A stretch of DNA of 64,000 nt from Ancrocorticia sp047602305 (GCA_047602305.1 JASGHO010000001.1:1736001-1800000), one strand, 5' to 3'; shown: positions 6,218 through 16,605, numbered from the stretch's first letter. A program made the numbers and translations. The notes: a model not told the origin generated them from the sequence alone.

Positions 6218-9196
6218 TCAGCGGCGCTTCTTGGATGCACGGCGCTGGGCGCGGTTCATGCCGTCCGAGGACTGCTGACCGGCCTTCGGCGCGGGACGCG
6301 CCTCCTTGCCCTGCTCGTTCGTGGTCTGTACGGAACCGGAGCCATCCTTCGATGCGGCAGAGTAGGACACCGGAGCGGTTCGCTTGGGAGCCTTGATGCC
6401 CAGCACCTTCTCGGCGTCCACTCGGCCAGCCTTCGCGGCGCCCGGACCAGCAGGACCCGCACCCGGACCAGCAGCCAGCGGACCCGCACCGGGAGTACCC
6501 GGTCCGTCGGCTCCGGCACCAGCACTGATACCCGGCCCAGCCGGACCCGCCTGCGGCCCACCAGCCCCCACCGGACGCGAACCGGCGGCAGCCATGCGCG
6601 CAGCATTCTGCTGCTGCGCTGCCACTTGCTGCTGCTGGGCAGCGATCGCGGCGGCGGCAGCGGCTTCCTCGTTCACCTGGGCGGCCTCGCGGGCGGCACG
6701 CTCGCTCGGCAGCTCGAAGTTGAAGAGGTAGCGCACTGTCTCTTCCTTGATGCCATCGTTCATGGCCTGGAACATCCGGTAGCCCTCGGACTTGTATTCG
6801 ACAAGCGGGTTGGACTGGGCCATGGCGCGCAGGCCAATGCCTTCCTTGAGGTAGTCCATCTCGTAGAGGTGCTCGCGCCACTTGCGGTCGAGTACGTTGA
6901 GCAGGATCTGACGCTCCAGCTCGCGCATCATCTCTTCGCCAACCTCGGCCTCGCGGTCCTCGAAGTTGGTCTCGATGTCCGTCTTGAGTTCGGATACGAG
7001 CACATTGCGGTCCAGGCGCACCACCCCGCCCACTTCCTCCAGCAGCTCGTCCGGCTCGAAGCCGGGACGGTAGAAGGTCCGCAGCTCCTTCCACAGTGCC
7101 TCAAGATCCCAATCGTCCACATCACCAGTGGCCTGCGAACGAACGATGTCCTCCACCACGTAGCCGAGGAAGCCTCGCACCATCGGGTCAATATCTTCGC
7201 CCTCAAGGATGCGGCGGCGCTCGTTGTACACCACGGTACGCTGCTCGTTCATGACGTCGTCGTACTTCAGCACGTTCTTGCGCATCTCGGCATTGCGGGC
7301 CTCGATGGAGCTCTGGGCACGCTCGATGGACTTGCCCACCATCTTGAACTCCAACGGCTGATCCTCGGGGTAACGCGAGGGATCAAGCGCCCGCGCTGCC
7401 AGCCCGGAGGCGAACAAACGCATGAGGTCATCTTCCAGCGAGAGGTAGAAGCGGGACTCGCCCGGGTCTCCCTGACGGCCGGAACGGCCGCGCAGCTGGT
7501 TGTCGATGCGGCGGGACTCGTGGCGCTCGGAGCCGAGCACGTAGAGGCCACCCAGTTCCACCACCTCGTTGTGTTCCGCGGACACAGCTTCCTTGGCTGC
7601 GGCCACAGCAGCAGGCCAGGCTGCCTCGTACTCGTCCGGCGTCTCCTCCGGGTCAAGCCCTTCCGCCTTCAACGCGGCAACTGCGCGATGCTCGGGGTTG
7701 CCACCGAGCATGATGTCGGTACCGCGGCCGGCCATGTTGGTGGCCACGGTGACGGCGCCCTTGCGGCCCGCCTCGGCCACAACAGTGGCCTCGCGCTCGT
7801 GCTGCTTGGCGTTGAGCACCTCGTGGCGAATGCCTGCCTTGCGCAGCATCGTCGAGAGCTCCTCAGACTTCTCCACGGAGGTGGTACCGATCAGCACCGG
7901 CTGACCAGCCTCGTGACGCTCGGCGACGTCGTCGACAATCGCCCGCAACTTCGCATCGCGCGTCGGGTAGACGCGGTCAATCTGATCCACGCGGACCATC
8001 GGCTTATTGGTGGGGATCGGCACAACGCCCAGGTCGTAGGTGGAGGCGAACTCCTCGGCCTCGGTCTCGGCGGTACCGGTCATACCCGAGAGCTTGTTGT
8101 AGAGGCGGAAGTAGTTCTGCAGCGTGATGGTGGCGAGAGTCTGGTTCTCGGCCTTGATCTCCACGCCTTCCTTGGCCTCGATGGCCTGGTGCATCCCCTC
8201 GTTGTAGCGGCGCCCGGCCAGCACGCGGCCGGTGTGCTCGTCAACGATGAGAACTTCGCCGTCGCGGACGATGTAGTCCTTATCGCGATCGAAGAGCTCC
8301 TTGGCCTTGATGGCGTTGTTCAAGTACCCGATGAGCGGGGTGTTGAGGGACTCGTAGAGGTTGTCAATGCCGAGCAGATCCTCGACCCGCTCAATGCCGG
8401 GCTCGAGAATACCGACGGTGCGCTTCTTCTCGTCCACCTCGTAATCGACGTCCTTGCGCATCTGGCGCGCCACCCGCGAAAACTCCAGGTACCACTTGTT
8501 GGCGTCACCTTCGGCAGGACCGGAGATGATGAGCGGGGTACGGGCCTCGTCGATGAGAATCGAGTCCACCTCGTCGACGATGACGAAGTTGTGCCCGCGC
8601 TGCACCAGATCCTCGACCTTCCAGGCCATGTTGTCACGCAGGTAATCGAAGCCGAACTCGTTATTCGTGCCGTAAGTAATGTCCGCGGCGTATTCTTTGC
8701 GGCGCTGCTCCGGCGTCTGACCAGTGAGAATACAGCCGGTGGTGAGGCCCAGGAAGCGATGAATACGGCCCATCAGCTCCGACTGGTACGAAGCCAGGTA
8801 ATCGTTGACCGTCACCACGTGCACGCCTTCACCCGTCAGCGCGTTGAGGTAGGACGGCAGCGTAGCCACCAGCGTCTTTCCTTCACCGGTCTTCATCTCA
8901 GCAATATTGCCGAGGTGAAGCGCCGCGCCACCCATGATCTGGACATCGTAAGGACGCAGACCAACAGTACGCTGAGCAGCCTCACGCACCGTCGCAAACG
9001 CCTCGGGGAGCAGCGAATCCAGGGATTCACCCTCGGCGATCCGCTCCTTGAAGAGCTCGGTCTGTGCTCGTAGCTCCTCATCGCTCATGTCAGCCACGGT
9101 CTCTTCAAGAAGATTGACCTGCTTGGCGATGCTTTCCAGCTTCCTGAGAGTGCGTCCTTCTCCGGCGCGGAGAATCATATTGAGGAACTTTCCCAC
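6218..9196 (-). CDS. secA: Protein translocase ATPase SecA
   Basis: 992 residues; AAGGAG lies before the ATG. SecA drives preproteins through SecYEG at the membrane. Visible features: Walker A MKTGEGKT (residues 101-108), Walker B-type VDEVDSILIDEARTPL, the second nucleotide fold with TNMAGRGTDIMLGG and QLRGRSGRQGDPG, and the helical scaffold. The tail from about residue 840 is a Gln/Ala run followed by a Gly/Pro/Ala-rich linker and a basic end (NRAQRRASKKRR); the Cys-rich zinc motif seen at the C-terminus of many SecA proteins is absent. It lies convergent to the Rv3235-like gene, with an accessory insert in between. Confidence 0.97.
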   Translation of the reverse strand: MGKFLNMILRAGEGRTLRKLESIAKQVNLLEETVADMSDEELRAQTELFKERIAEGESLDSLLPEAFATVREAAQRTVGLRPYDVQIMGGAALHLGNIAEMKTGEGKTLVATLPSYLNALTGEGVHVVTVNDYLASYQSELMGRIHRFLGLTTGCILTGQTPEQRRKEYAADITYGTNNEFGFDYLRDNMAWKVEDLVQRGHNFVIVDEVDSILIDEARTPLIISGPAEGDANKWYLEFSRVARQMRKDVDYEVDEKKRTVGILEPGIERVEDLLGIDNLYESLNTPLIGYLNNAIKAKELFDRDKDYIVRDGEVLIVDEHTGRVLAGRRYNEGMHQAIEAKEGVEIKAENQTLATITLQNYFRLYNKLSGMTGTAETEAEEFASTYDLGVVPIPTNKPMVRVDQIDRVYPTRDAKLRAIVDDVAERHEAGQPVLIGTTSVEKSEELSTMLRKAGIRHEVLNAKQHEREATVVAEAGRKGAVTVATNMAGRGTDIMLGGNPEHRAVAALKAEGLDPEETPDEYEAAWPAAVAAAKEAVSAEHNEVVELGGLYVLGSERHESRRIDNQLRGRSGRQGDPGESRFYLSLEDDLMRLFASGLAARALDPSRYPEDQPLEFKMVGKSIERAQSSIEARNAEMRKNVLKYDDVMNEQRTVVYNERRRILEGEDIDPMVRGFLGYVVEDIVRSQATGDVDDWDLEALWKELRTFYRPGFEPDELLEEVGGVVRLDRNVLVSELKTDIETNFEDREAEVGEEMMRELERQILLNVLDRKWREHLYEMDYLKEGIGLRAMAQSNPLVEYKSEGYRMFQAMNDGIKEETVRYLFNFELPSERAAREAAQVNEEAAAAAAIAAQQQQVAAQQQNAARMAAAGSRPVGAGGPQAGPAGPGISAGAGADGPGTPGAGPLAAGPGAGPAGPGAAKAGRVDAEKVLGIKAPKRTAPVSYSAASKDGSGSVQTTNEQGKEARPAPKAGQQSSDGMNRAQRRASKKRR

Positions 9197-9349
9197 GGAC
9201 TCGAACTCCTTTTGTGCGGCACATTTCGACGTGCACAGTGCAAACCATTCCCATTGTATGCGAGGACGAATGCCGACAAACGTCCGTCCGTTTCACCAAA
9301 CGATGAATCACGCCTCACCCGGCACCGATAAAGCCCGCGAAAGCACGAA

Positions 9350-9381
9350 GGCGGGGCCCAAAGTCACCTTCGAGCCCCGCC
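9350..9381 (-). terminator. Hairpin after the 5'-nucleotidase gene
   Basis: An 8-bp stem GGCGGGGC / GCCCCGCC with a 16-base loop, about 115 bp past the stop of the nucleotidase gene and before secA. There is no T-tract. The rest of 9197-9494 shows no gene. Confidence 0.35.
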
Positions 9382-9494
9382 CTGTATTGATTCGACTATT
9401 CACGGATTGACGACGACGGCGCCCCGAGCCCCAGTAGCCGGAACCCACCTAGCCGGGGCAACCGTCCGTCAACTGTCACCATCCGTCAACCGCG

Positions 9495-12023
9495 TCAGCG
9501 GATGACGGCCAACGTGTCCGTTCCGGTACCGAAGAAGTCACCCACCACGCGGGTGTCCGTTGCGCGTCCAAAGACAAACACGGAATCAGCACCGCCACCG
9601 GAGAGCGTGTTCTTCACGAAGGTCTTCCCGTCACGCACCACCGAGATGCTGTCGGAGCCGTTGCCGTCGAAATCTCCCGCGAGGACAGTGTCCCCTGCAC
9701 GCCCGAAGGTGAAGGTATCCGCTGCCGCACCACCGGAGAGTTCGTTGCGCAGGTAGAAGGTGGACCCACGCTGAACGCCGAGGGTATCGACGCCGTCGCC
9801 ATCCCAGTCACCCGCGAACGGCACGTCGCCAGGCCGTCCGTAGCTGAACGTCAGAATGTCCTCGGGGCCCGCAGCAGAAGTTGGGTAGAGGGTAAAGGTG
9901 TTGGTTCCGGCTGCACGAAGGCCGAGATCATCCACGCCGTCGCCATCGAAGTCACCGATGATGACGTCGTCGTCGGCATTGCCCACCGCGCCACTATCAC
10001 TCTCCGAATCCACTCGGTTCGTTCCCAGCAGGGAGAACATGTTGCCCTTGCGCACACCGAGGGTGTCCACGCCGTCGCCATCCCAGTCGCCCGCGAAGAC
10101 ATCATCGGCGGTCACAATGGTGTTCGCGAACTCAGCGATCGACTTCACCCAATCCGAGGCATACAGAACGTTGCCGGACTTACCCGCAGCCGGGGTCTGA
10201 TCAACCTCGGGAGCGTCCTCGGTAATGAGCTTCCAGTTGGCCTCATGGAAGTTCGCCTGGTCAATCACCTTGGCCGACTGGGCGTACTCGATGATCAGCT
10301 GGCGAATCTCCAGCTGCTCGTCCCAGATGGTCTCGAAGTCCTCCACGGGATATCCGCCGCCACCATTCTGACGGTAGTTGTTGACGGCCAGGACGAAGAC
10401 GTCGTCGTCGGCAACAGGGGTTCCGTCCGCGTGACGGAGGTTCTGTACGCGATCGCCCAGATCGTTACGAATATCCAGTTCGTAGGCAATCGGGCCGGTC
10501 ATGGCGTCATAGTTGTAATCCGGGATACCGCGGGTGGCACCCTCGTACAGGGCGCCCGTGGACGTCTCGGGATCCCACGGGGTCTCCTCCGTCACCTGGA
10601 CAAAGTAACGCGCCGAGTACTCAAGGTAAGCCTTGAGCTGCGCGCCGGTAATACGCTGCGCGGCGAGCGTGTTGTCATAGATGTACAGGCCCGCAACGTC
10701 ACGCACGCGCAAGTCACCCTGCGGGAACACGGAGGTGCGCGAGAACGGCGAGGTCTGCGCGATCACCGGCAGCCCCTCGTAATCGGTGCCCACCAGAGCG
10801 TTGCGCACGGAATTCTCCATCACGTAACCAATGATGTCGAGGATCGGGGTGTCCTCGTAACGCGACTTGTCCGTCTTCAGCTCCACCAGGTTCTCAGCCA
10901 CAATGGAGTTGGCGTAAGCGACAGTCGCCTCGTGGTCACCGGGGAGGGTGGGATGCGCGGCGATCGACGGCGAATCGTTGTAATCCAGCGAGTAATGAGC
11001 GTTGGCAAGAGCCTTGATCTCATCATCCGTTGCCGGCCAGTTGACCTTGTAACCGTCGCCATCGGCAGCGATCGGCAGCGTCACCTCGGAGGCCGAACGC
11101 GCCCAGAAGTAGGGCTGGGTGTACAGCACCGGGTCGCCGTCCGGCGCATGGAACACCTGGGAGGGGATATTGACGTGTGAATGGCCCGCGACCACCAGAT
11201 CAATATCGTTGACCAGCGTCGAGACCGAGGTGGCCACATTCTCCTGCAGCAAACTCGGGTCCCATTCGACACCCGCGGCGTCCTGACCAGAGTGAACAAG
11301 GGCGACGACGACGTCCGCGCCCTCCGCCTTCATCTGCGGCACGTACTGCTGAGCCGTCAACACCAGGTCATGGAAGACGAGCTTGCCTTCCACATTGGCC
11401 TTGTCCCAGATCCGCACGCCCGGGGTGACGAGGCCGAGGATTCCCACCTTGATGGTCTTTCCGCCCACGACCTTGTCCACCATCACGTAGGGATCGAAGG
11501 TCAACGAAGTGCCGGGGAGGGTCTCCACGTTAGCGCCAAGCAACGGCGTACCAGCCGCCTCTACCTGGCCCTGGTAATCGGCAAGGAAATCCAGGCCGTA
11601 GTTGAATTCGTGGTTACCGAGGTTCTGGACATCGTAACCAATGGCATTGAGAGCTTCGGCCATCGGATGGCCCTTGGAGATCAACTTGTCCGGCTGCTCG
11701 GCAGCCAAATAGGTGAGCGGTGTTCCCTGGATGAAGTCGCCATTATCCACAACAAGAACAGATTCGGCGCCCTTCGCTGCACGAACCTGCTCCACCACGC
11801 TGGCAACGCGGGCCAAACCACGCTGATCCGCTTCCTTCGCGGGAACACTATCGGCAAAGTAGTCCCAATTGAAAACATTGCCGTGAACATCGGTGGTGCC
11901 CAGAACGGTGAGATCGCCAACGTTGGGAGTGTCATCGGCTGCGGCTGGCAGTGCGATGAGCGGTGTTATCGCCATCGCGCTTACAGCGACAGCCCCTGTG
12001 AAGCGCCATCGTACTGATTTCAT
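9495..12023 (-). CDS. Secreted 5'-nucleotidase / 2',3'-cyclic phosphodiesterase with FG-GAP-like repeats
   Basis: 842 residues from the ATG at 12023, chosen because AGGAG lies just upstream and a signal peptide follows directly (basic start, hydrophobic core, cleavage near LPAAAD, residue 30). The calcineurin-like phosphatase domain shows D-x-H (TTDVHGN, residues 43-49), DNGDFIQG, GNHEFNYG and AGHSHVN; the 5'-nucleotidase C-terminal domain follows (AVNNYRQNGGGGYP). The last 200 residues hold five FG-GAP/VCBS-like repeats (FAGDWDGDGVDTLGV, IGDFDGDGVDDLGL and variants). It should dephosphorylate extracellular nucleotides; ecto-nucleotidases of this family can generate adenosine. No LPXTG or lipobox is seen, so it is probably secreted. 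Confidence 0.9.
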   Translation of the reverse strand: MKSVRWRFTGAVAVSAMAITPLIALPAAADDTPNVGDLTVLGTTDVHGNVFNWDYFADSVPAKEADQRGLARVASVVEQVRAAKGAESVLVVDNGDFIQGTPLTYLAAEQPDKLISKGHPMAEALNAIGYDVQNLGNHEFNYGLDFLADYQGQVEAAGTPLLGANVETLPGTSLTFDPYVMVDKVVGGKTIKVGILGLVTPGVRIWDKANVEGKLVFHDLVLTAQQYVPQMKAEGADVVVALVHSGQDAAGVEWDPSLLQENVATSVSTLVNDIDLVVAGHSHVNIPSQVFHAPDGDPVLYTQPYFWARSASEVTLPIAADGDGYKVNWPATDDEIKALANAHYSLDYNDSPSIAAHPTLPGDHEATVAYANSIVAENLVELKTDKSRYEDTPILDIIGYVMENSVRNALVGTDYEGLPVIAQTSPFSRTSVFPQGDLRVRDVAGLYIYDNTLAAQRITGAQLKAYLEYSARYFVQVTEETPWDPETSTGALYEGATRGIPDYNYDAMTGPIAYELDIRNDLGDRVQNLRHADGTPVADDDVFVLAVNNYRQNGGGGYPVEDFETIWDEQLEIRQLIIEYAQSAKVIDQANFHEANWKLITEDAPEVDQTPAAGKSGNVLYASDWVKSIAEFANTIVTADDVFAGDWDGDGVDTLGVRKGNMFSLLGTNRVDSESDSGAVGNADDDVIIGDFDGDGVDDLGLRAAGTNTFTLYPTSAAGPEDILTFSYGRPGDVPFAGDWDGDGVDTLGVQRGSTFYLRNELSGGAAADTFTFGRAGDTVLAGDFDGNGSDSISVVRDGKTFVKNTLSGGGADSVFVFGRATDTRVVGDFFGTGTDTLAVIR

Positions 12024-12332
12024 AGAGTCTCCTAACAGTTTGTGCGCGGATGCCTTCACCCTCGCCTCTCCAGATGGAGTTTTGTGCCATAAATCCGTGT
12101 TGAACGTAAGCCGGACACGTCAACAATCCTATATAAGAAGGACCCGCGAAGTACATGGAATTCAGCGGCAGATTGGGGTATTTTCGCTGCTTAACATGGC
12201 TGTAACGCGAAGAAGGAGATGGCGATGGGAGGTGTGGATGGGTGGACATCAACGGAAGCGGTCAACAGAAACTGGGCATGTGCGGGGTGCACATTCGGTT
12301 TGGGAGGGCGAACGATAGTCCCAAGACGCAGC

Positions 12333-12362
12333 GGTGGGGCGAACCAAACGATTCGCCCCACC
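12333..12362 (-). terminator. Terminator hairpin at the end of the nuo/polyprenyl synthase operon
   Basis: An 11-bp perfect stem GGTGGGGCGAA / TTCGCCCCACC with an 8-base loop, 97 bp after the polyprenyl synthase stop. The rest of 12024-12458 has no convincing gene; it must hold the nucleotidase promoter. Confidence 0.55.
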
Positions 12363-12458
12363 ACGGGAAGTTTGAGCTGCCGGTCAAGATAGCGCAACTG
12401 TTGTCATTTATAGCCGGTACATAACTGCTGGTGAGCTACGTGTGTCACCGCTGATCCG

Positions 12459-13487
12459 CTACGAATTCCGATTGACGGCCAGCTGCGCGTACTCGACAAG
12501 AGCCTCGCGGACGTCCCCCTCGGGCAGATCCTTGAGGAACTCAACGCCCGCATCCACCCATTCCTGAGCCATCTGCTGCGTCTGACCAACCACCGAATGC
12601 TGGCGCAGCAGCCCGACAACCTCAGCCAAATTGGCATCGGAGGACAGATCGGCGTTCTCCAAGAGATCGAGAATACGCTCGCCCAGCTCATCGATGGTTC
12701 GTGCCTCACGCTGTTCCTTGAGAAGCAGCGTGGGCATGGTATCCACGCCTTCACGCAAGTCCGTTCCGGGGGTCTTTCCAGTGGTGGCGCCATCGGACAT
12801 GATGTCGATGACGTCGTCGGCAAGCTGGAAAGCCACTCCGACCCGCTCGCCATAGTTGGCAACGACCTCGGCCAGCTCCTCAGAAGCTCCAGAGGAGACC
12901 ACGCCGTAGCGAGCAGACGCCGCGATGAGCGAACCCGTCTTGTCCGCCAACACGGAAAGGTAATGCTCCTTGGGAGACTCCCCCGGTGCAACCCCCACCG
13001 TCTCGTGCAGCTGGCCCGTGCACAGGCGCTCGAACATCGTGGCGTGCATCTGCACGGCCCGGGGCCCCAGGCCCGCCACAATCGTGGAGGCCCGCGCAAA
13101 GAGGATATCTCCGGCCAGGATCGCCACCGAGTTACCGAACAGTTCCTGCGCCGAAGCAACCCCGCGGCGCATCGGAGCCTCGTCCATGACGTCGTCGTGA
13201 TACAGCGACGCAAGGTGAGTCAACTCAACAGCAACAGCGGAATCAAAGACGGCCTGAGCCTCCGGGTCCGGTCCCAGCTCTGCGGTGAGCAGAACAAGAG
13301 CAGGACGTAGCCTCTTGCCACCCGCCAGTGCTAAATGTGACGTCGCCGGATCAATCCGCAAGTCGCCCATCTCAACAAGCTGCTGCAGCTGGGCTTCGAC
13401 CTTTTCCATACGGGGGCCAAGCCGATCAAGCAGGGTCCCCTGATTCGCTGAATTACTCACAGGATGAACACTAGCGGAGATACTCAC
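12459..13487 (-). CDS. Polyprenyl diphosphate synthase (menaquinone side chain)
   Basis: 342 residues, GTG start overlapping the nuoN stop (GTGA); a second in-frame GTG a few codons on (SNSANQG) is possible. It adds isopentenyl diphosphate units to allylic diphosphates to build the long prenyl tail. The first Asp-rich motif LYHDDVMDEAPMRRG and the second FQLADDVIDI, plus GGKRLRPALVLL, are all intact. It is the last gene of the nuo operon, and with menG, menJ, menB, menE and menA nearby it most likely makes the menaquinone tail (hexa- to nonaprenyl; chain length cannot be read reliably by eye). Confidence 0.9.
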   Translation of the reverse strand: MSISASVHPVSNSANQGTLLDRLGPRMEKVEAQLQQLVEMGDLRIDPATSHLALAGGKRLRPALVLLTAELGPDPEAQAVFDSAVAVELTHLASLYHDDVMDEAPMRRGVASAQELFGNSVAILAGDILFARASTIVAGLGPRAVQMHATMFERLCTGQLHETVGVAPGESPKEHYLSVLADKTGSLIAASARYGVVSSGASEELAEVVANYGERVGVAFQLADDVIDIMSDGATTGKTPGTDLREGVDTMPTLLLKEQREARTIDELGERILDLLENADLSSDANLAEVVGLLRQHSVVGQTQQMAQEWVDAGVEFLKDLPEGDVREALVEYAQLAVNRNS

Positions 13488-15064
13488 AGCATGAACACCG
13501 CTGCCTGATCCAAGAAATCAAAAACAGGCTGCGGGAACAGGCCCAAGACCAGCGTGAGAATGGCGCAGGTAACAATCGCGACGATCGAGAATCCCTCGGA
13601 TGTCACGGTTGCAGTGCCTTCCGCAGGATCCTTGAAGTACATGGCAACGATGATTCGGAAGTAGAAGAACGCGGTAGCAGCCGAGGCCAAAACGGCGATC
13701 ACCACAAGAATCGTCTCACCGCCGCCAACTCCAGCCGCGAAGGCCGCGAACTTTCCAATGAAACCACCGGTCAACGGAATACCAGCGAAGGAGAGCAGGA
13801 AGATCGTCATGGCGCCAGCCAGCAACGGGCTCGTCTTGCCCAGGCCCTGCCACTTCTCCAGCGAGGTAGCCTCACCGAGGATGTTGCCGTTCTTGTCCTT
13901 CTCACGCACGAGTGTCACGACGGCAAACGCGCCGACCGTGGCAATCCCGTAGGCGAGCAGGTACATCGCCGTGGCGTAGATGCCACGCTGCGAGAACGAA
14001 GCAACCGCGATCAGGATAAATCCGGCGTGTGCGATCGACGAGTAGGCCAGAAGGCGCTTGATGTCGGTCTGAACCAGACCAACGACCGTACCCACGATCA
14101 TGGTGAGAACGATGACCGTCCACAGCACCGGGCTGAGCTCCCACTGGATACCCGAAGCAATGAGGTAGAGGAAACGAAGCATTGCCGCGAACGCCGCAAT
14201 CTTCGTGCCAGCCGCCATGTACCCGGTGACGGGAGTCGGGGCGCCCTGGTAGGTATCAGGAGTCCAGGAGTGGAACGGCACCGCGCCCACCTTGAACAAC
14301 AGACCCGTAAGAACAAGAACAACGCCTGCGATGAGAAGCATATCCATGCCCGTGGCGGCCCCCACCTGGGGAGCGATACCGCGGAACGTGAGAGTACCCG
14401 AGTAGCCGTACAGCAGCGCGGCACCCATGAGGAAGAAGGCCGAGGAGAAGGCACCGAGAAGGAAGTACTTCATCGCCGCTTCCTGGGACAATGCCCGGCG
14501 ACGGCGAGCCGTCGCCGCAAGAACGTACAGCGGCAGCGACAGCACCTCAAGTGCCACGAAAAGGGTGAGAAGATCTGCCGCCGAGGTGAACGTCATCATG
14601 CCACCGAGCGAGAAGAGAACCAGGGGGTAGACCTCGGTCTGCTGCAGACCAGCTGCCGTTGCATCACGCTCGTCACGCGAACCCGGCTGGGTGGCTGCGG
14701 AGGCCGCGAAAGCGCCCTCGCCCGTCTGAGTGCGATCAGCAATGACAAGCACCGCGAAGAACGCACAGATGAGGATGATCAGCTGGAAGGCAAGCGCCGC
14801 TCCATCTTCCACAAGAGTTCCGATGCCCGCAGGGTTCCCATTGGGAGTCTGGGCAATCGATGTCGGTCCATTGGAAAACACAACCGTGGCGCGCCATACA
14901 ACCGCGACCAACGCCGAGGCGATAGCCAGCATGGTGAGTGTCACCTGCACCGCACGCCGCCCCTTACGCGGCACAAAAGCCTCGAAGATGACGCCAATAA
15001 CGGCGGAACCCAAAATGATGAGGACGGGTGTCAGTGCAGCCCAATCAACGATAGGCGAAGTCAC
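13484..15064 (-). CDS. nuoN: NADH-quinone oxidoreductase subunit N
   Basis: 526 residues, GTG start overlapping the nuoM stop. An antiporter-like proton-pumping membrane subunit of complex I. Visible are the proton-antiporter core (ALEVLSLPLYVLAATARR, FKVGAVPFHSWTPDTYQGAP with the lysine and His/Trp typical of NuoN) and many hydrophobic helices to the C-terminus. It lies between nuoM and the polyprenyl synthase, all overlapping. Confidence 0.96.
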   Translation of the reverse strand: MTSPIVDWAALTPVLIILGSAVIGVIFEAFVPRKGRRAVQVTLTMLAIASALVAVVWRATVVFSNGPTSIAQTPNGNPAGIGTLVEDGAALAFQLIILICAFFAVLVIADRTQTGEGAFAASAATQPGSRDERDATAAGLQQTEVYPLVLFSLGGMMTFTSAADLLTLFVALEVLSLPLYVLAATARRRRALSQEAAMKYFLLGAFSSAFFLMGAALLYGYSGTLTFRGIAPQVGAATGMDMLLIAGVVLVLTGLLFKVGAVPFHSWTPDTYQGAPTPVTGYMAAGTKIAAFAAMLRFLYLIASGIQWELSPVLWTVIVLTMIVGTVVGLVQTDIKRLLAYSSIAHAGFILIAVASFSQRGIYATAMYLLAYGIATVGAFAVVTLVREKDKNGNILGEATSLEKWQGLGKTSPLLAGAMTIFLLSFAGIPLTGGFIGKFAAFAAGVGGGETILVVIAVLASAATAFFYFRIIVAMYFKDPAEGTATVTSEGFSIVAIVTCAILTLVLGLFPQPVFDFLDQAAVFML

Positions 15065-16605
15065 TTCGTGCTCCCTTCTACGACGGATGCCTCGTCAGCT
15101 GCGGATTCCACAACGATCAGTTCGGCGTGGCTTCTAGCAACAGGTTCCACCACATCAAGCACCGGAGCCGGCCCGAAACCAAGGAACAGCATGGCAGCAA
15201 TGAGCAGAGCCGAGACCGTCTTTTCACGGATATTGAGATCTGGAGCTGTAATTTCCGGCCGAGGGCCGGTGAAGATCTGCTGGTACGGCAGAAGGATGTA
15301 GACCGCAGCGAGGATCACTCCAAACACGGCGACAATCGCGAGAACGGCGTTCACCTTGAAGGTACCGAGCAGGATGAGGTACTCGGGGATGAAGCCGGAC
15401 AGACCGGGCAGCGCGATGGATGCGAGGCCAGCCACGAGGAATGATCCCGCCAAGAGTGGCGTCACCCGCTGCCATCCGCCATACGCCGCAATCTCGTGCG
15501 AGTTACCGCGGCGAGCGAGGAAGCCCACCGTGAGGAAGAGAGCACCCGTGGCCACACCGTGAGCCACCATGTAGAGGATGGCACCGGTCATGGCGACCTC
15601 ATTGCCGGAGAAGATACCCATGACCATGAAGCCAAAGTGGCTTACCGAGGTGTAAGCGATGAGACGCATGAGATCCTTCGAGGCAATTGCCATGAAGCCA
15701 CCCCACAGGATCGAGATCACTGCAAACACCATGATCGGGAAGGCCGCCTTTGATGCTGCCTCCGGGAAGAGGGGCAGGCACAGGGCGATCATTCCGTAGG
15801 TGCCGATCTTGTCCAGAACACCCACGAGAAGGGTGGAGGTACCGGCAGGTGCCTGCTCGGTGGCATCCGGCAACCAGGTGTGCACGGGGAACATCGGGGC
15901 CTTCACCGCGAAAGCGAAGAAGAACGACAGGAAGACGAGCAGCTTGGCGCCCGCGCTCCCTGAAACCGAACCGGCCAGGTTGTCGATGAGGAATCCTTGC
16001 GGTCCTCCGGGGCCCATGATGAATACTGCGACGACGCCCACCAGCATGATGAGGCCACCAACAAGCGAGTACACCAGGAACTTCACAGCGGCACGCTGAC
16101 GATTGGCGCCACCGTAGCGACCAATGAGGAAGAACACCGGCAGCAGCATGACCTCAAAGAGGATGTAGAACAGGAAGACGTCCTGTGCTGCGAAAATGCC
16201 GATCATCACGGCCTCTAGGAAGAGGATCCAGGCAACGTAACCTGCCGCACGCGAATCCGTCTCGTCCTCCAGCTCCGGCCATGCAGCCAAAAGCACGAGG
16301 GGAACGAGGAACGTGGCGAGGCCAATCATGACCAGACCCATGCCGTTGACCCCCCATGCAATGGAGGTGCCGATAGCGGGAATCCAGGAGTAGGTCTCGC
16401 GCAGCTGAACCTCGCCGGCTGCCGCAACGTCGAATCCCGACACGGCGGCGGCCACGAATCCCGCAAAAATCAACACGGATACTGCGAGTCCATAAGGACG
16501 CGCCACCTTGTGAAGTGGCTTGACGAGCCAGAGCGCAGCGGCGGCAACAACCGCCACTGCGATCAGCAAAGTCAGCCAGGGAAAGGCTGTCTCATTCGAA
16601 AGCAT
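15061..16605 (-). CDS. nuoM: NADH-quinone oxidoreductase subunit M
   Basis: 514 residues. An antiporter-like membrane subunit of complex I. Marker segments: FYILFEVMLLPVFFLIGRYG (helix with the conserved Glu), FAFAVKAPMFPVHTWLPDA and YTSVSHFGFMVMGIFSGNE. The start ATG lies 20 bp after the nuoL stop; the end overlaps nuoN by 4 bases (GTGA). Length is normal for the subunit. Confidence 0.96.
   Translation of the reverse strand: MLSNETAFPWLTLLIAVAVVAAAALWLVKPLHKVARPYGLAVSVLIFAGFVAAAVSGFDVAAAGEVQLRETYSWIPAIGTSIAWGVNGMGLVMIGLATFLVPLVLLAAWPELEDETDSRAAGYVAWILFLEAVMIGIFAAQDVFLFYILFEVMLLPVFFLIGRYGGANRQRAAVKFLVYSLVGGLIMLVGVVAVFIMGPGGPQGFLIDNLAGSVSGSAGAKLLVFLSFFFAFAVKAPMFPVHTWLPDATEQAPAGTSTLLVGVLDKIGTYGMIALCLPLFPEAASKAAFPIMVFAVISILWGGFMAIASKDLMRLIAYTSVSHFGFMVMGIFSGNEVAMTGAILYMVAHGVATGALFLTVGFLARRGNSHEIAAYGGWQRVTPLLAGSFLVAGLASIALPGLSGFIPEYLILLGTFKVNAVLAIVAVFGVILAAVYILLPYQQIFTGPRPEITAPDLNIREKTVSALLIAAMLFLGFGPAPVLDVVEPVARSHAELIVVESAADEASVVEGSTK

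Noticed and set aside
6017..9073. A 1018-codon open frame on the plus strand opposite secA
   Set aside because: It mirrors the codon structure of secA; the product is a His/Leu/Val-rich string with no domain, and secA itself is certain.
14027..15301. Long plus-strand open frames opposite nuoN, nuoF, nuoD, nuoH and hutU
   Set aside because: They are antisense shadows of high-GC genes with strongly biased third positions; none shows a motif or ribosome site.
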